Of a stretch of 64,000 bases of DNA, positions 19,599 to 30,165 are shown in pieces. The position numbers were made by a program, and so were the translations under genes. The notes beneath the pieces were generated by a model. The model saw only the letters and a list, made by a program, of their open reading frames with translations, was not told the origin of the DNA and searched no databases. How positions within the stretch are numbered: the stretch's first letter is position 1; the number at the start of each line of letters is the position of its first letter. This DNA comes from Zeus faber (taxonomy: Eukaryota > Chordata > Actinopteri > Zeiformes > Zeidae), in contig OY482849.1 in the NCBI GenBank assembly GCA_960531495.1, forward strand, positions 33,778,236 to 33,842,235, given 5' to 3'.

Positions 19599-22500
19599 CC
19601 TAATGACTCTCTTATTTTCTTTTATTGTAAATCAAATTGAATTATTATAAAAATGTCTTTATAAAGCACCGTGTAATCACACTCAACCAACAACAGCTGA
19701 ATTTGCCAACCCCAAAGGAGACCAATCGCTTCCCACTTGTGAAAGCCAATTCACTTGTTCACCATCTGATGCATCTGATCACACTCATTTATGTTCAATT
19801 ATCAAAATTACATCAGTGTTCATTCTCAAAACAGCATAGATAAATCATACCCAGATAATGAAATCAATATTCACCGAACAGTATTTAAATCAAATCAGCT
19901 TTTCCATATGTGATCAATCAATTAATCAATAATACTCCATTAATTAGGCAAATGCCTTAATTGGTCAGTCTGTTGCCAAGTCTCTCACTAAATAATTGCA
20001 AATGCAATGTATGAAAAAGAACTACTACAAACGCATATGTGAAGACAAGCTAAACACATTTATTATAACTAATATTTATAGGTATATAGGTAAATGCAGG
20101 TGAGGTCTGTTGAAAGAGTTTGTGGATAAAACCGTACTGGCCTTTAATTGGTTTGGATGGATTCAGGATTCCAGAACGTTGTCATCCGCAAGCCTCAGTG
20201 TCTGTGAAGATCTGCCAGATGTCTTGTCATCTGCCCTATGGATGATTCAGTTCAGACTCATTCCATCTTTTCTGTCTTTCCCCAGCTTTCACTCAGCATA
20301 GTAAAAGAGAGGAAGAAAGAAAAAAGAAAAAGAACAACAGAAGAGTTCAATGCCTTAGGCTCACTCTAAATTCTTATACACACTGTAATACAATTCAGTG
20401 TGACATACATTATCAGCTTTTTATTTTGCGCACACTTGAAATAAAGCAATGGTTACTTTTAATCATGCAATGCATTTAAAGTCCAAAGAGTATATTAGTC
20501 AATCTGATATCACCTTTAATTAGTTATTTTTATTCTATTTATCTATTTATTTTTATTTTATTTAATTATTTTTATTCTATTTATCTATTTAATTGTATTT
20601 TATCCTTTTTATTCTTTCTTCTAACTACTGAGAGAAAAGAGTAGAGAGGGGGCTCACCAGCCCCTCTTGTCAGGAGGAGTTAACTAAATTCCACTCTTGT
20701 GTGAAGCACCACCCCTTGCTCCACCTCTTATGTTTAGCAAAGACTTCCAGTATGGACTGGTCGTCAGCGAGTGAACATCCTGTTTTGGCTCCCGTAGGGA
20801 CAGCCCAGCTCAATGCAGTTACACGCACTCGTAAATCAAAGCTGTTTTCTCTCAGCAGTCGAAACACAAAACCTCTTTTCTTGCATCAAGAACCAGAGTC
20901 TCCCTTCACCCCAACAAGACCATCTGCTCTTTTAAGCAGACAGGATTCACAGAAATCACCACCACACACACCCCAAGCACAAAAAGAAAAAGAAAAACCC
21001 ACACGCCAATCAAACAAATCACAAATCCCACTTCCAATTCAGAGCAGGAGATTTTCTTTTCTTTTCTGGATGTGTACATGTATGTGTAGGCAGACTGTGG
21101 CTCTAGTCCTTCAGAAGGCTCATTTTGTTATCAACTATATAAAGTCCTGTAAAGGTTCATATCCTTTATCAAATGCACAAACGTCCTTGGAAAAAAGGCT
21201 CATATATATTTATCAAAAGTCCTTAAAGAAAGGCTCATATATTTTTATCAAAAGTCCTTAAACAGGCTCATATATGTTTATCAACTTTACAAAGTCCGTA
21301 TACAGGCTCATATATATTTATCACTAAAGGGGCAAGAAATGTTTTTCTTTATGTATTATTCAACTGCTCACCACATATATATACCTATTTAATAACACAT
21401 ATATTCTATATCACATACACATGCACAAAACATTACACAAAGCTCTTCTACCTCTGCAGCCGCGGCACTTTCACACTCACACACACAAAAAGAAAAAAAG
21501 AAAAAGGTATGTCTGACCAGCAGAACATCTAATCCCCCAGAGACTTTAACAGCGCTTAGCTTTATGTTTTAGGTCGACTCATTTATACTTTTCTAATTTC
21601 ATCAAAATTTTCACTTTGGCCAGACTTTTAAAATTTTACTTTGGCCACACTTTTAACAAATTCTTTTTAATCAGATTCTCTCATCATGCATGTTCACTAG
21701 TTCTCCAGAGCAGGTTCTGCCCTGTTTTTCCTCACTTTTCTTTACAAACTTTATTTTTTCATCTTTTGAGCCTTTAACTTGTAACTGTTTTTATTTCACT
21801 TTATCCTTTTCATCTTACTTTAGCTCAATCTTTATTTTTCATCTTTATCCTTTAACTTGTAACTCTTTTTATTTGACTTTATCTTTTTCATCTCACTTTA
21901 GGCTTTTAACTTTTATCTCTTTTTCACTTTTCATCTTACTTTAGGCTTTTAACTTTTATCTCTGTTTCACTTTTCATATTTTTCATCTTACTTTTAGGCT
22001 TTTAACTTTTATCTCTTTTTTCACTTTACTTTCTTCTTTTTCATCTTTATTCATATAATTTTATTTTGAGTCAATTCCCCTGGCCAGGGTTATTTCCTCT
22101 TGTTTTTTCCTATCTAGATTTGACTATATTATATCTTCATTCGGCCAACTTTCACACAGCATTTAATGTACACATGTCTTACTGTTTAACGAGATACGGG
22201 CCCTGTCTTCGTTTATCTTGCATGGTTATTTAAATAACTTTTGGCTACTAGTTCTGCCATTCTACAATTACTTTTTATTTCTACTTTCTCAACATCTTTT
22301 AAGCCTTTAACTTTTACTTTTAACTTCATTTTTCATTTCTCTCATCCCTATTCTCTATTTCAACTTTTAACTTTTAGCTTTTATTTCTCTCATCTCTATT
22401 CTCTATTTCAACTCTTAACTTTTATTTCTCTCGTCTCTATTCTCTATTTCAACTTTTAACCTTTAACTTTTATTTCTCTCGTCTCTATTCTCTATTTCAA

Positions 22501-22780
22501 CTTAATTCTCTTTTTCTTCACTTATTATTCTCTTATTCCCCTTATTTACGTCTTTTACATCTTAATTAACCCCAATTTAGACGGAAACTCACTTCACACA
22601 TCAACACATCATCTCCATCCCCGCATAATCTCAGTGTAGTCTCCCTGCCAAAAACATACTGCTCCTAGCCCACATAACAGCTCAATTTTGTGAGAGGTCA
22701 CTCACCCTGAGAGCGGCAGTTCGCTGGAGCAGGCAGCATCGGCAGATGAGGCCCAACAGATCCTGTTCGTGACGCCACTT
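19599..22780 (-). other. 3.2-kb retroviral 5' leader
   Basis: The stretch from the LTR to the gag start is far longer than the few hundred bases usual in retroviruses. On the sense strand the middle third is strongly purine-rich, built from degenerate repeats such as 'aaaagttaaaagcctaaagt' and 'gagatgaaaagtg'. Short frames occur, for example 20670-20867, but none has a recognised domain and the frame is not kept in the related leader at 61.5-64 kb. 20396-22783 is duplicated at 7671-10058. Confidence 0.8.
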
Positions 22781-22783
22781 TGT
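20396..22783 (-). repeat. Original copy of the duplicated leader segment
   Basis: Matches 7671-10058 with about three visible differences. This copy lies in its natural place between the 5' LTR and gag, so it is the likely source of the other. Confidence 0.9.
22760..22777 (-). other. Primer-binding site
   Basis: On the minus strand TGGCGTCACGAACAGGAT begins three bases after the CA end of the 5' LTR. It would pair with the 3' end of a tRNA with discriminator G (...CGTGACGCCA). The tRNA species cannot be named with certainty; Arg or Ser are possible. The same site is present in the duplicated leader near 10037-10054. Confidence 0.75.
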
Positions 22784-22861
22784 AGTTTAGTTTCTTGATG
22801 GGTGTGATGTGTTGAAGAATGAAGGAGTGACCGCTGACACTGACTTGAATAAAATAATAGT

Positions 22862-22867
22862 TTTATT
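22862..22867 (-). promoter_or_regulatory. LTR polyadenylation signal AATAAA
   Basis: AATAAA on the minus strand downstream of the TATA-like box. The corresponding site is also present in the 3' LTR, where it would end the viral transcript. Confidence 0.55.
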
Positions 22868-22958
22868 ACATAAATCAGCATCAAACCAGACTTGCCATGG
22901 ATGTCCTGGGAGAGACCCGAGCCGGATGGAATCTCTGCCAAGTGACGCTCTGCACTCG

Positions 22959-22966
22959 CTTTTAAA
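22959..22966 (-). promoter_or_regulatory. LTR TATA-like box
   Basis: TTTAAAAG on the minus strand (context CGCTTTAAAAGCG). It is about 95 bp upstream of a poly(A) signal, the spacing expected for a U3/R junction in this LTR. Confidence 0.55.
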
Positions 22967-23261
22967 GCGGTACAAAGATAACATACCACATCTGGTTCCA
23001 ATCGATAGGTGCCGCTCAGCCTATATCCTGTCCTAAATGTAAACCTTTCCTCCTCTGGTCGAGCTGGAAGAATCAACAAAATTCCTCTCCCATAGGACCT
23101 CTCAATAGACCCATTGTTGTTTTCGTTCTTCGTATGACATCGAGGCAATAAATCTAATACTAACATAGTTAATATTATGACCGCACTATATCTCAGCTTT
23201 GGGAGCTCAGTAACCTATTCACCTCAAACCTTCCAGACACCTCACCTACCTGGTGTTTATT

Positions 23262-23935
23262 GTAATAACTTAAGGTGCTTTCACACATGCACTGCAACCC
23301 TGAATTGATACGGACATTACCCTGAGGAGCTGTATGTGTGAACACAAATGTCCGAATCAATTGGAACGGACCTAACCTGGCCTCTACCCAGCCAACCCTT
23401 GTGCAAAGTCTGTGTAATGTCCTATTGAGTGGTATGTGTGAACAGAGCAGGTAATTGTCTGGAACATTCACAGCGAGCGAGTGGGCATGATGATGACGTC
23501 TATCATCATACGCCAGTTATTTACCTTTGTATGGATCTTTGTACGCGGAGCATAGCTGCTGAGTACTCCCTTCTGCTTTCCTTTATATTCCTTTGCACTC
23601 TTTCATAATATTTCAGGTACATCCCAAAACATGGAGTATCAGCGCAAAAAAAGCCACAACTACTAATAAGTTGACAGCCTCATCCGCCATCTTGGATGTG
23701 CTGTAAAACTCTGCAGCGTCACTGAATCACGTCCTGCCTTCTGCACGCTCTAACCAGGCTCGGCCCTCGTCTAAACCAAACTGAGTATTTTTATGTAGTG
23801 TGAACACGTCTCACATGGACAATCTCCAGTTGTGTGCTACATGTGTGAAAGGGCAACTCCCGCCAATGTGCAGACCTGATTATCTGGACATTGTACGGAG
23901 TTCATGTGTGAATGCAGCTTTCGTAATACTGTACA
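23262..23935. mobile_element. Non-autonomous DNA element with TIRs ending in TTCACAC-type ends
   Basis: The left end 'ggtgctttcacacatgcact' and the right end 'catgtgtgaatgcagctttc' are imperfect inverted copies about 650 bp apart. The interior repeats related motifs (gtatgtgtgaac, gtgtgaacacgtc). There is no transposase. It lies directly beside the retroviral 5' LTR. Confidence 0.55.
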
Positions 23936-24204
23936 TAGCAATAATTCATAATTGTAATTTAAACTCCATATACCCAAACCAATAACTTATCCTGTGTATA
24001 GAATCACATTTGTACATTCTAAGTATTGTCTCACTGGGCGTCAATGCAGTCCAATGGAGATTGCAAACAAGACAGGAAACATGACGGCTGCACGTGTCCC
24101 AGTTTTTCAACGTTCTTTAAATAACAGTAAATATCACATTTTATTTTAAACTGCTTTTTGTAATTACCACAGTACATCTAGAGCAGTAGGTTTCCTTCAA
24201 AAGG

Positions 24205-25590
24205 GTGTCTACTCTTGCTCTACTCTACTCTACTTTACTCTTACTCTACTCTACTTTACTCTACTCTCCTCTACTCTACTCTTACTCTAATCTACCTCTA
24301 CCTCTTCTGTAACTCCACTCTACCTCTATCTCTGCTCTAATCTGCTCCACTCTGCTGCACTCTGCTCCACTCTACCTCTACTCTACTATATTCTTCTGTA
24401 CCTCTACCTCTACCTACCCCGCTCTGTTCAGCTCTGCTCTACCTCTGCTCTACTATATTCTTCCCTACCCCTACCTCTACTCAACCTCTACTCTTACTCC
24501 ACTGTACTCTACTCTCACTCCACTGTATGCTTCCCCAACTCCACTGTACTCTACTCTAACGCCACTCTACTCTGCTCCACTCCACTCTACTCTACCTCGA
24601 CTCTAACTCCAGTGTTATCTACTCTAACTCCACTCTGCTCTACTCTACTCTACTCTACTCTACTCTACTATACCTCTACTCTACCTCTACTCTACTCTAC
24701 CTCTACTCTACTATACTCTACCTCTAACTCTACTCTGCTCTACTCTGCTCCACTCTGCTCTACCTCTACTCTACAATATTCTTCCTCCATCTACCTCTAC
24801 TCTAACTCCACTGTACTCTACTCTACCTCCACTCTACTAGACTCTACCTCCACTCTAACTTCACTCTGACTCCATTATACTCTACTCTACCTCCACTCTA
24901 CTATATTCTTCCCAACCTCTACTCTACTCTACTCTACTCTACTCTACTCTACTCTACTCTACCTCTATTCTACTCTACTCTACTCTACTTCTACTCTACT
25001 CTACTCTAACTCCACTGTACTCTGCTCTAATGCCACTCTACTCAACTCTACCTCTACTCTAACTCCACTGTACTCTACTCTACCTCTACTCTAACTGTAT
25101 TGTACTCTACTCTAACGCCACGGTACTCTACTCGACCTCTACTCTAACTCCACTGTACTCTATTCTACCTCCACTCTACTCGACTCTACCTCCACTCTAA
25201 CTCCACTGTACCCTGCTCTACCTCTACTCTAACTCCATTGTACTCGACTCTATCTCCACTGTACTCTACTCTACCTTTACTCTAACTCCATTGTACTCTA
25301 CTCTAACTCCACGGTACTCTACTCGACTTCTACTCTAACTCCACTGTACTCTACTCTACCTCCACTCTAACTCCACTGTACCCGGCTCTACCTCTACTCT
25401 AACTCCATTGTACTCTACTCTAACTCCACTGTACTCTACTCGACTCTACGCTCACTCTACTCTACTCTACTCGACTCTACTCTCACTCTACCCTTCCTCT
25501 ACTCTAACTCCACTGTACTCTACTCTAACTCGACCCTACCATGCCTCGACTCTACTACTTATATTTCTCTACACTACCACTGTAGGGAAG
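24205..25590. repeat. Degenerate (TCTAC)n array, about 1.4 kb
   Basis: Nearly every base belongs to runs of ctcta/ctctg pentamers with variants such as 'taactccactgtactctac', which recur as a higher-order unit. Frames in this stretch (YSTLLYST-type) are products of the 5-bp period and not genes. Confidence 0.9.
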
Positions 25591-25721
25591 TAATGAGGAA
25601 ATCTTCCATTTTACTCAATAACTGGATGAAAATATATGATTTGTTTGTTTAATGTGTTGGTAAAAAGATGCAATATGTTATAAAACTCCATTATTTCATA
25701 TATTTGGCTTTGATCCCAACG

Positions 25722-25723
<2 letters not shown>

Positions 25724-25771
<48 letters not shown>

Positions 25772-25875
25772 AGACACACACACACTCACACACACACACA
25801 CACTCACACACACACACACTCACACACACACACACTCACACACACACACACTCACACACACACACACTCACACAC
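25724..25875. repeat. (CA)n microsatellite with regular CTCACA interruptions
   Basis: A CA tract is broken by a 'ctcacacacacacacaca' unit repeated five or six times at about 18-bp spacing, so it is a compound minisatellite. Confidence 0.85.
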
Positions 25876-26430
25876 CCTCTCAGGGATCTATCAGGTTGCC
25901 CTGCAGAGAGATGGGACTAAAGGTCACAGGCCTTATTAGTGCAAAGCTGCTGCTCGCGGCTGTTTGATGCTCTCGCTGCTAATGAGTGTGTGTTGGAAAA
26001 TAATATCAATGTTCCACAGAGAACAAGAGAAGAGTCTGTAGAGAACTAGAATCAAAGTTCAGTGTCATTAGGAAGCTGTGTACGTACGAATCAGCTCTTC
26101 CCAACAGACCTGCCCTTCAAACACACATCTGCTCCGAGGGGATCGTCGTCACGTCCATGGAGGAACTTCTCACCCTTTGAGGTTAAACTTTCATCAGCAG
26201 TCTTATCCAAGTTGTCTTGTTGTTCAAAGCTTTATTGAAACTTGTCTTTAGAATCATCTGAAAAACTTTGGAAACATCTGAATGACTCATGCATTGAAAA
26301 TTTATTTCTTTAATCCATCAACCATCCAGTGTGAAAAACAGATTAGTACCCTTCACCAAAACTCCAAATAGGATTTTTATATGAAAAGAAAGCTCCTAAA
26401 GAGCAGAGAGCTGATCTTCTCGGCTTTGTC
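25876..26430. other. No gene seen
   Basis: Unique-looking sequence of ordinary composition; no domain, repeat family or RNA gene recognised. Confidence 0.5.
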
Positions 26431-26433
26431 CAT

Positions 26434-26865
26434 TGAAAGCCAACTTTATTAGAACAGCACATTTCAAACAGAAGGGCAGCTCCAAGGGCTTTACATGAGA
26501 CATGACATCAATTCAATTACAGCAAATAGGAATAAAAGCATCAAAATAAAATGCTAAAAAAATCAATAAATGCACTGAAGTGCAATTCAAAACAGGCCTA
26601 CACACTTTGGTCGTCAGGTCTGGTCTTATAACTCAGTTACTAGTTATAAAAGGTTATAGTGCAGGTTAAAACAGGTTGATTTTCCACTGAAAAGCACTTT
26701 GAGTCTGGATTAAAAGGTAGAAATCGTTGGGGCGAGTCGGAGATCTTCTGGGAGTTTGTTCCAATGATCTGCAGCAAAATATTTGAAGGCTCTTCAGAAA
26801 GAGATTTGAATTTAAATGTGAAAACCAATACAAACAATGAATGAAGCACCATGTGGAACAGAAAC
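26434..26865 (-). mobile_element. LINE 3' end (ORF2 C-terminus plus 3' UTR)
   Basis: The minus strand reads YFAADHWNKLPEDLRLAPT, then a short hydrophilic tail. This is the typical last stretch of ORF2 in fish LINEs ('-WN-LP--LR-A-S---FK--LK--LF'). Downstream is a UTR with 'gtaaagcccttggagctgcc' and an AATAAAG near the end. Only the 3' end is present, as expected for a 5'-truncated insertion. Confidence 0.6.
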
Positions 26866-27176
26866 ATTAAATTATCATCCCTAACATTTGCAGGTGGTCA
26901 CAGAGATGTCCTGCATCTCCACCCTGAAGCCTCTGGACACACTTTACAACCTGCTGTTCACTTTATTACTCAACACGTTGGATGGTTCATCACAACCTTC
27001 AAGAGGCTGCAGAACACTGTCCCCACATTCAAGGCCTTGAAACAAAAACTCAGTTTCCCAAAGCCCAAGGCAACGTCCTTGGGCATACACATGCAGTATA
27101 TGGACACCAACACACATACACACGCACACACACACATATACAGTATATACCGTGTATAAACATCAACACACATGCA

Positions 27177-27216
<40 letters not shown>

Positions 27217-27384
27217 ATATATTCACCAACACACATACATACACACACTCACGCATTCACACAGATACAGTATATAGACACCAACACACACACACACAAA
27301 CGCGCACACACACACACACTCTTCATGCTGATGGTGTGAAGGAGGCCTTGATGTGTTTCAAACCACAAGCTGTTGGAAGCAGGA
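26866..27384. repeat. Unassigned sequence with (CA)n tracts at 27110-27325
   Basis: The first 240 bp are not recognised. From 27110, CA-rich runs alternate with 'acagtatata' islands, giving frames of the THTHTH kind that are not genes. Confidence 0.7.
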
Positions 27385-28575
27385 AAAATGGGCAAACGTA
27401 GGATCCGAGCAACTTTGACAAGGGCCAAATTGCGATGGCAAGACGACTGGGTCAGAGCATCTCCAAAACGGTACCAACCAAACGTGGTCAAAGGAAGGAC
27501 AACCAGTGAACCAGGGACAGGGTCATGGACGCCCAAGGCTCACTGTGTGTGGGGAGTGAAGTCTAGCCGGTCACAACAAGCTCCAAAAATACTCAAATGT
27601 GCGTAATCGACCTGAGGTGCTCGCGCAGGCGGCCCAAGGGGCAGCACCACAATCATGATTCTGGGTTGTATAGTATAGTTATAGAATATTATTAATTGTC
27701 CGTGTTGTACTAAATATAGATTTAAATCCTCCTAAATGAAACTAACCCTAACCTACCTCCAGTACTTACCTGAGTGATGCTCTTTACCGCGAGTACCCTT
27801 TGCACAATGACTTTGTCTGCACACCAGTACCAGATTGAGGCCGGGCTTTGGCCAAGAAGGAAGCCTGGTCAAGGGATGTCTTCATTTAAAGGCCCCCGTT
27901 GTTTTTTTCCCCCCATACCAATGCTGCTCTAGACTGTGCAAAGTGTTTCGACTGCAGTACATTTTATTTTTTACCATGGTATCGGTATCGACAAATTCGG
28001 TATCAAGAATGGTGGAATTGCATTGTTGAAAATTAAGACTGCACATACGTTGTAATATGGTACCATTTTCCTCCTGCCTGGACATAACCATTTGACCAAT
28101 AGTGGACTGCGGTCATGATTGGACATACGTGGTCAGCAGTACGGCTGTCCCAATCATTACAATTTATGCCACAGAAGAGCTACTGGAGCACAAATAGGTG
28201 ATAAAGTTAATGCTGCTATGATAGAAAGGTGTCAGAACACACAGTGCATCACAGCTTGATGTGTATGGGGCTGTGTAGCCACAGAGCGGTCAGAGTGTCC
28301 ATGCTGACCCCTGTCCACCTCTGAAAGCTCCTACAATGGACACGTGAGCGTCAGAACTGGACCATGGAGCAATGGAAGAAGGTGGCCTGGTCTGATGAAT
28401 CACGTTTTCTTCTACATCATGTGGATGGGGGGGGTTAGGTTCCGATGCAATGGAGCATCTGTGGGATGTGCTGGAACAACAAGCCCGATCCATGGGGGCC
28501 GCACCTCGCACCTTCCAGGACTTAAAGGATCTGCTGCTAACGTCCTGGTGCCATGTACCACAGGAGCCACTGCTT
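27385..28575 (+). pseudogene. Tc1/mariner transposase relic, interrupted and internally deleted
   Basis: Two blocks match fish Tc1-like transposase genes. The first, about 27395-27560, holds 'actttgacaagggccaaatt' and 'gactgggtcagagcatctcc', the N-terminal DNA-binding part. The second, about 28165-28570, holds 'gttaatgctgctatgataga', 'ctggaccatggagcaatgga' and 'gagcatctgtgggatgtgct', from the middle to the end of the catalytic part. A stretch of about 0.6 kb without similarity separates them, and inside the second block the sequence jumps across the catalytic centre near 28435. Several frame changes are present, so it cannot make a working transposase. No terminal inverted repeats were found. 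Confidence 0.8.
27606..28150. other. Insert inside the Tc1 relic
   Basis: About 0.55 kb without Tc1 similarity. It contains 'tatcggtatcgacaaattcg', text common in fish repeats, but boundaries and target duplication are not clear. Confidence 0.4.
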
Positions 28576-28784
28576 GGTCTTCAATTGCAGGACAGGTCGA
28601 GGTGCTAACGGAAGCAACATGGCGGTGCTTGTTGAGTGGAAAATGAAATGAAAAAGCCAAGCGATCCACAAGGGAATTAACCTTTTGTAAACGTGTGTAA
28701 GCGTTTGAAAGTTGGAAGAGATAAAAAATAAACAAATAAATAAATAAGTAGGGATGGAAAGCTTGATTGACTCTGATGCAACGC

Positions 28785-28900
28785 TGCAGCTTCTTCTTCT
28801 TTAGTGTTTATTGGCGGTTGGCAAAGCAGCTTAGAGGTGCATTACCGCCCCCAGCTGGACTGGAGCGGAACAGGAGATTATACAGGAAACAAGACCAAAA
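28785..28900. mobile_element. Fragment of a common fish repeat (CTTCTTCTTC... end)
   Basis: The text 'gtgtttattggcggttggca' and 'gtgcattaccgcccccagct' after a CTT tract is a frequent interspersed repeat in fish. The far end was not identified. From 28900 to 29227 nothing is recognised. Confidence 0.4.
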
Positions 28901-29227
28901 TGAAACAAAATAAAAAGAAACAAAAAACCCTCTAGACTGTTTTATCTAAATCAGCATATTTAAAAAATGTAATAATGTCATAGTATTTCTTGCCTGCTGT
29001 TTTCCTCTAGAGACCTGACAATGAGATGTCCTGGTGTTTTTCCTTCCTCAGTAATTTCTACACAAATTCATTATTCTTCATAAGAATAAACTCAGCCTTT
29101 CCTGTACCATATAAATTAATCAGATACATTTTTTGGCATTACATTTCAAGTCCTTGTTTCTTTTTACAATTTTGCCAGACTGCCAAAAAAATTAATCAGT
29201 ATTGTTTAGCTCTGATAGGTGGAATCA

Positions 29228-29500
29228 GGCTTGGGCCGATTTAGTATTAAATTGTTTATCGGCAATCGACTTGATTGATCGCGATTTACATTGACATACT
29301 TTTTATTGTAATTTTTTAAATTTTATTTGATCATGCAGGAAAAATCTGAGAATATAAAAGGTGTAAGTGCAGTTTACCTTGTTCTTAAGCAGAGAGAGAG
29401 GGAGAGAGAGAAGGGGCAGAGGCTCTCCTCCTCTCCGCTCAGAGCTTTCCAGTAACCACTGGTGATCGGGTCTCAGTTCCCCTCTACAGTCCCATACAGA
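29228..29500. mobile_element. hAT-like element end, copy 1 (inverted partner at 41765-42014)
   Basis: It starts 'ggcttgggccgatttagta' and includes a GA-rich tract and 'agtaaccactggtgatcggg'. The same segments occur as reverse complement at 41765-42014. Confidence 0.55.
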
Positions 29501-30157
29501 GACTTTTAGGGGCAGGTGGTAAAAAGAAGAAAAGGCACATGGACCCCCAGCTCTGGTTCTAGGCATTTGCTGCTCTGGGCAAACGGAGCAGCACAGCGGA
29601 GCCGCTGTGCATTGTAGCTGCGCTGAGGTTCAAGGTTCGTGAGGATGAATTTATCCTGCCCAGACAATCCTCTACTTCGATACCCATTAATTTAAAATAA
29701 AAATAATAAAGCACGCCTGATAAAATGGGCACCGTGGTGGCCATGTGCAGGTATCTGATGCTCAATATGCAAATCTGGTGATAATATAGCAATATATAAT
29801 ATCATCTCATAGAGAGAATGCAGATTTATTTTGTTTCCTTAGTTTCTTACCTGTATGGAAAATGCAAAATGTAAACCTATCTCAGAGAACAGAGTTTTTT
29901 ATTGTTTCTCCTCTGGACAGTGGAGCACGCTGGCTCCAGTGCTTGTGTTTTTATTTCGGATCTATTTATTTTCGTTTGTTTCCTACATGTATGAAACCAC
30001 ATTTTTAAACACAACAGAATGAAGGGACTCCTTGCTCCGTCCTGTTCCAAAAAATAGTTGCCATGGGACTTAATTTAAAACTGAAGTCTGAATGTTTTCC
30101 TCCTCTCTCTCCCCCTCTACCGCTATTAGACCGATAATGTTTTTTTATAAGACTACT
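29501..30157. other. No gene seen
   Basis: AT-rich sequence between two hAT-type elements. No coding or RNA gene signal; a few short hydrophobic frames are judged to be noise. Confidence 0.45.
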
Positions 30158-30165
30158 GTTAAATA

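Larger units (their letters stand above)
6123..23244 (-). mobile_element. Endogenous retrovirus, near-complete, gag-pol-env, young
   Basis: Order on the minus strand: LTR (22781-23244), primer-binding site, a 3.2-kb leader, gag, pol, env, a duplicated leader segment, 3' region, polypurine tract, LTR (6123-6586). Gag stops at an amber codon with pol following in the same frame, the arrangement used for read-through in gamma- and epsilon-type retroviruses. RT, RNase H and integrase resemble that side of the retroviruses. The element looks nearly whole, with about one break in pol. The LTRs differ at about three of 464 positions by eye, so the insertion is recent. I found no matching target-site duplication: the flanks read GACTTA on the left and CCTACC on the right. 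Unusual parts are a CNPase-like domain in Pol, two Ig-like domains in Env and the 2.4-kb internal duplication. Confidence 0.95.
22781..23244 (-). repeat. 5' LTR of the endogenous retrovirus
   Basis: 464 bp, TGAGGTGTCTGG...AAACTACA on the minus strand. It matches the 3' LTR at 6123-6586. A primer-binding site sits just inside it. Confidence 0.93.

Noticed and set aside
22702-23166. 154-codon minus-strand frame over the 5' LTR and start of the leader
   Set aside because: It crosses the TATA-like box, poly(A) signal and primer-binding site, and has no domain; a chance frame in regulatory DNA.
24612-25593. Ser/Thr/Tyr-rich frames in the TCTAC array
   Set aside because: Same cause: a 5-bp repeat read as codons.
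24205-25875. CRISPR-like array
   Set aside because: No constant repeat with unique spacers; simple pentamer and CA repeats in a vertebrate genome.
25668-27401. Frames rich in THTHTH or CVCVCV
   Set aside because: CA/GT microsatellites.
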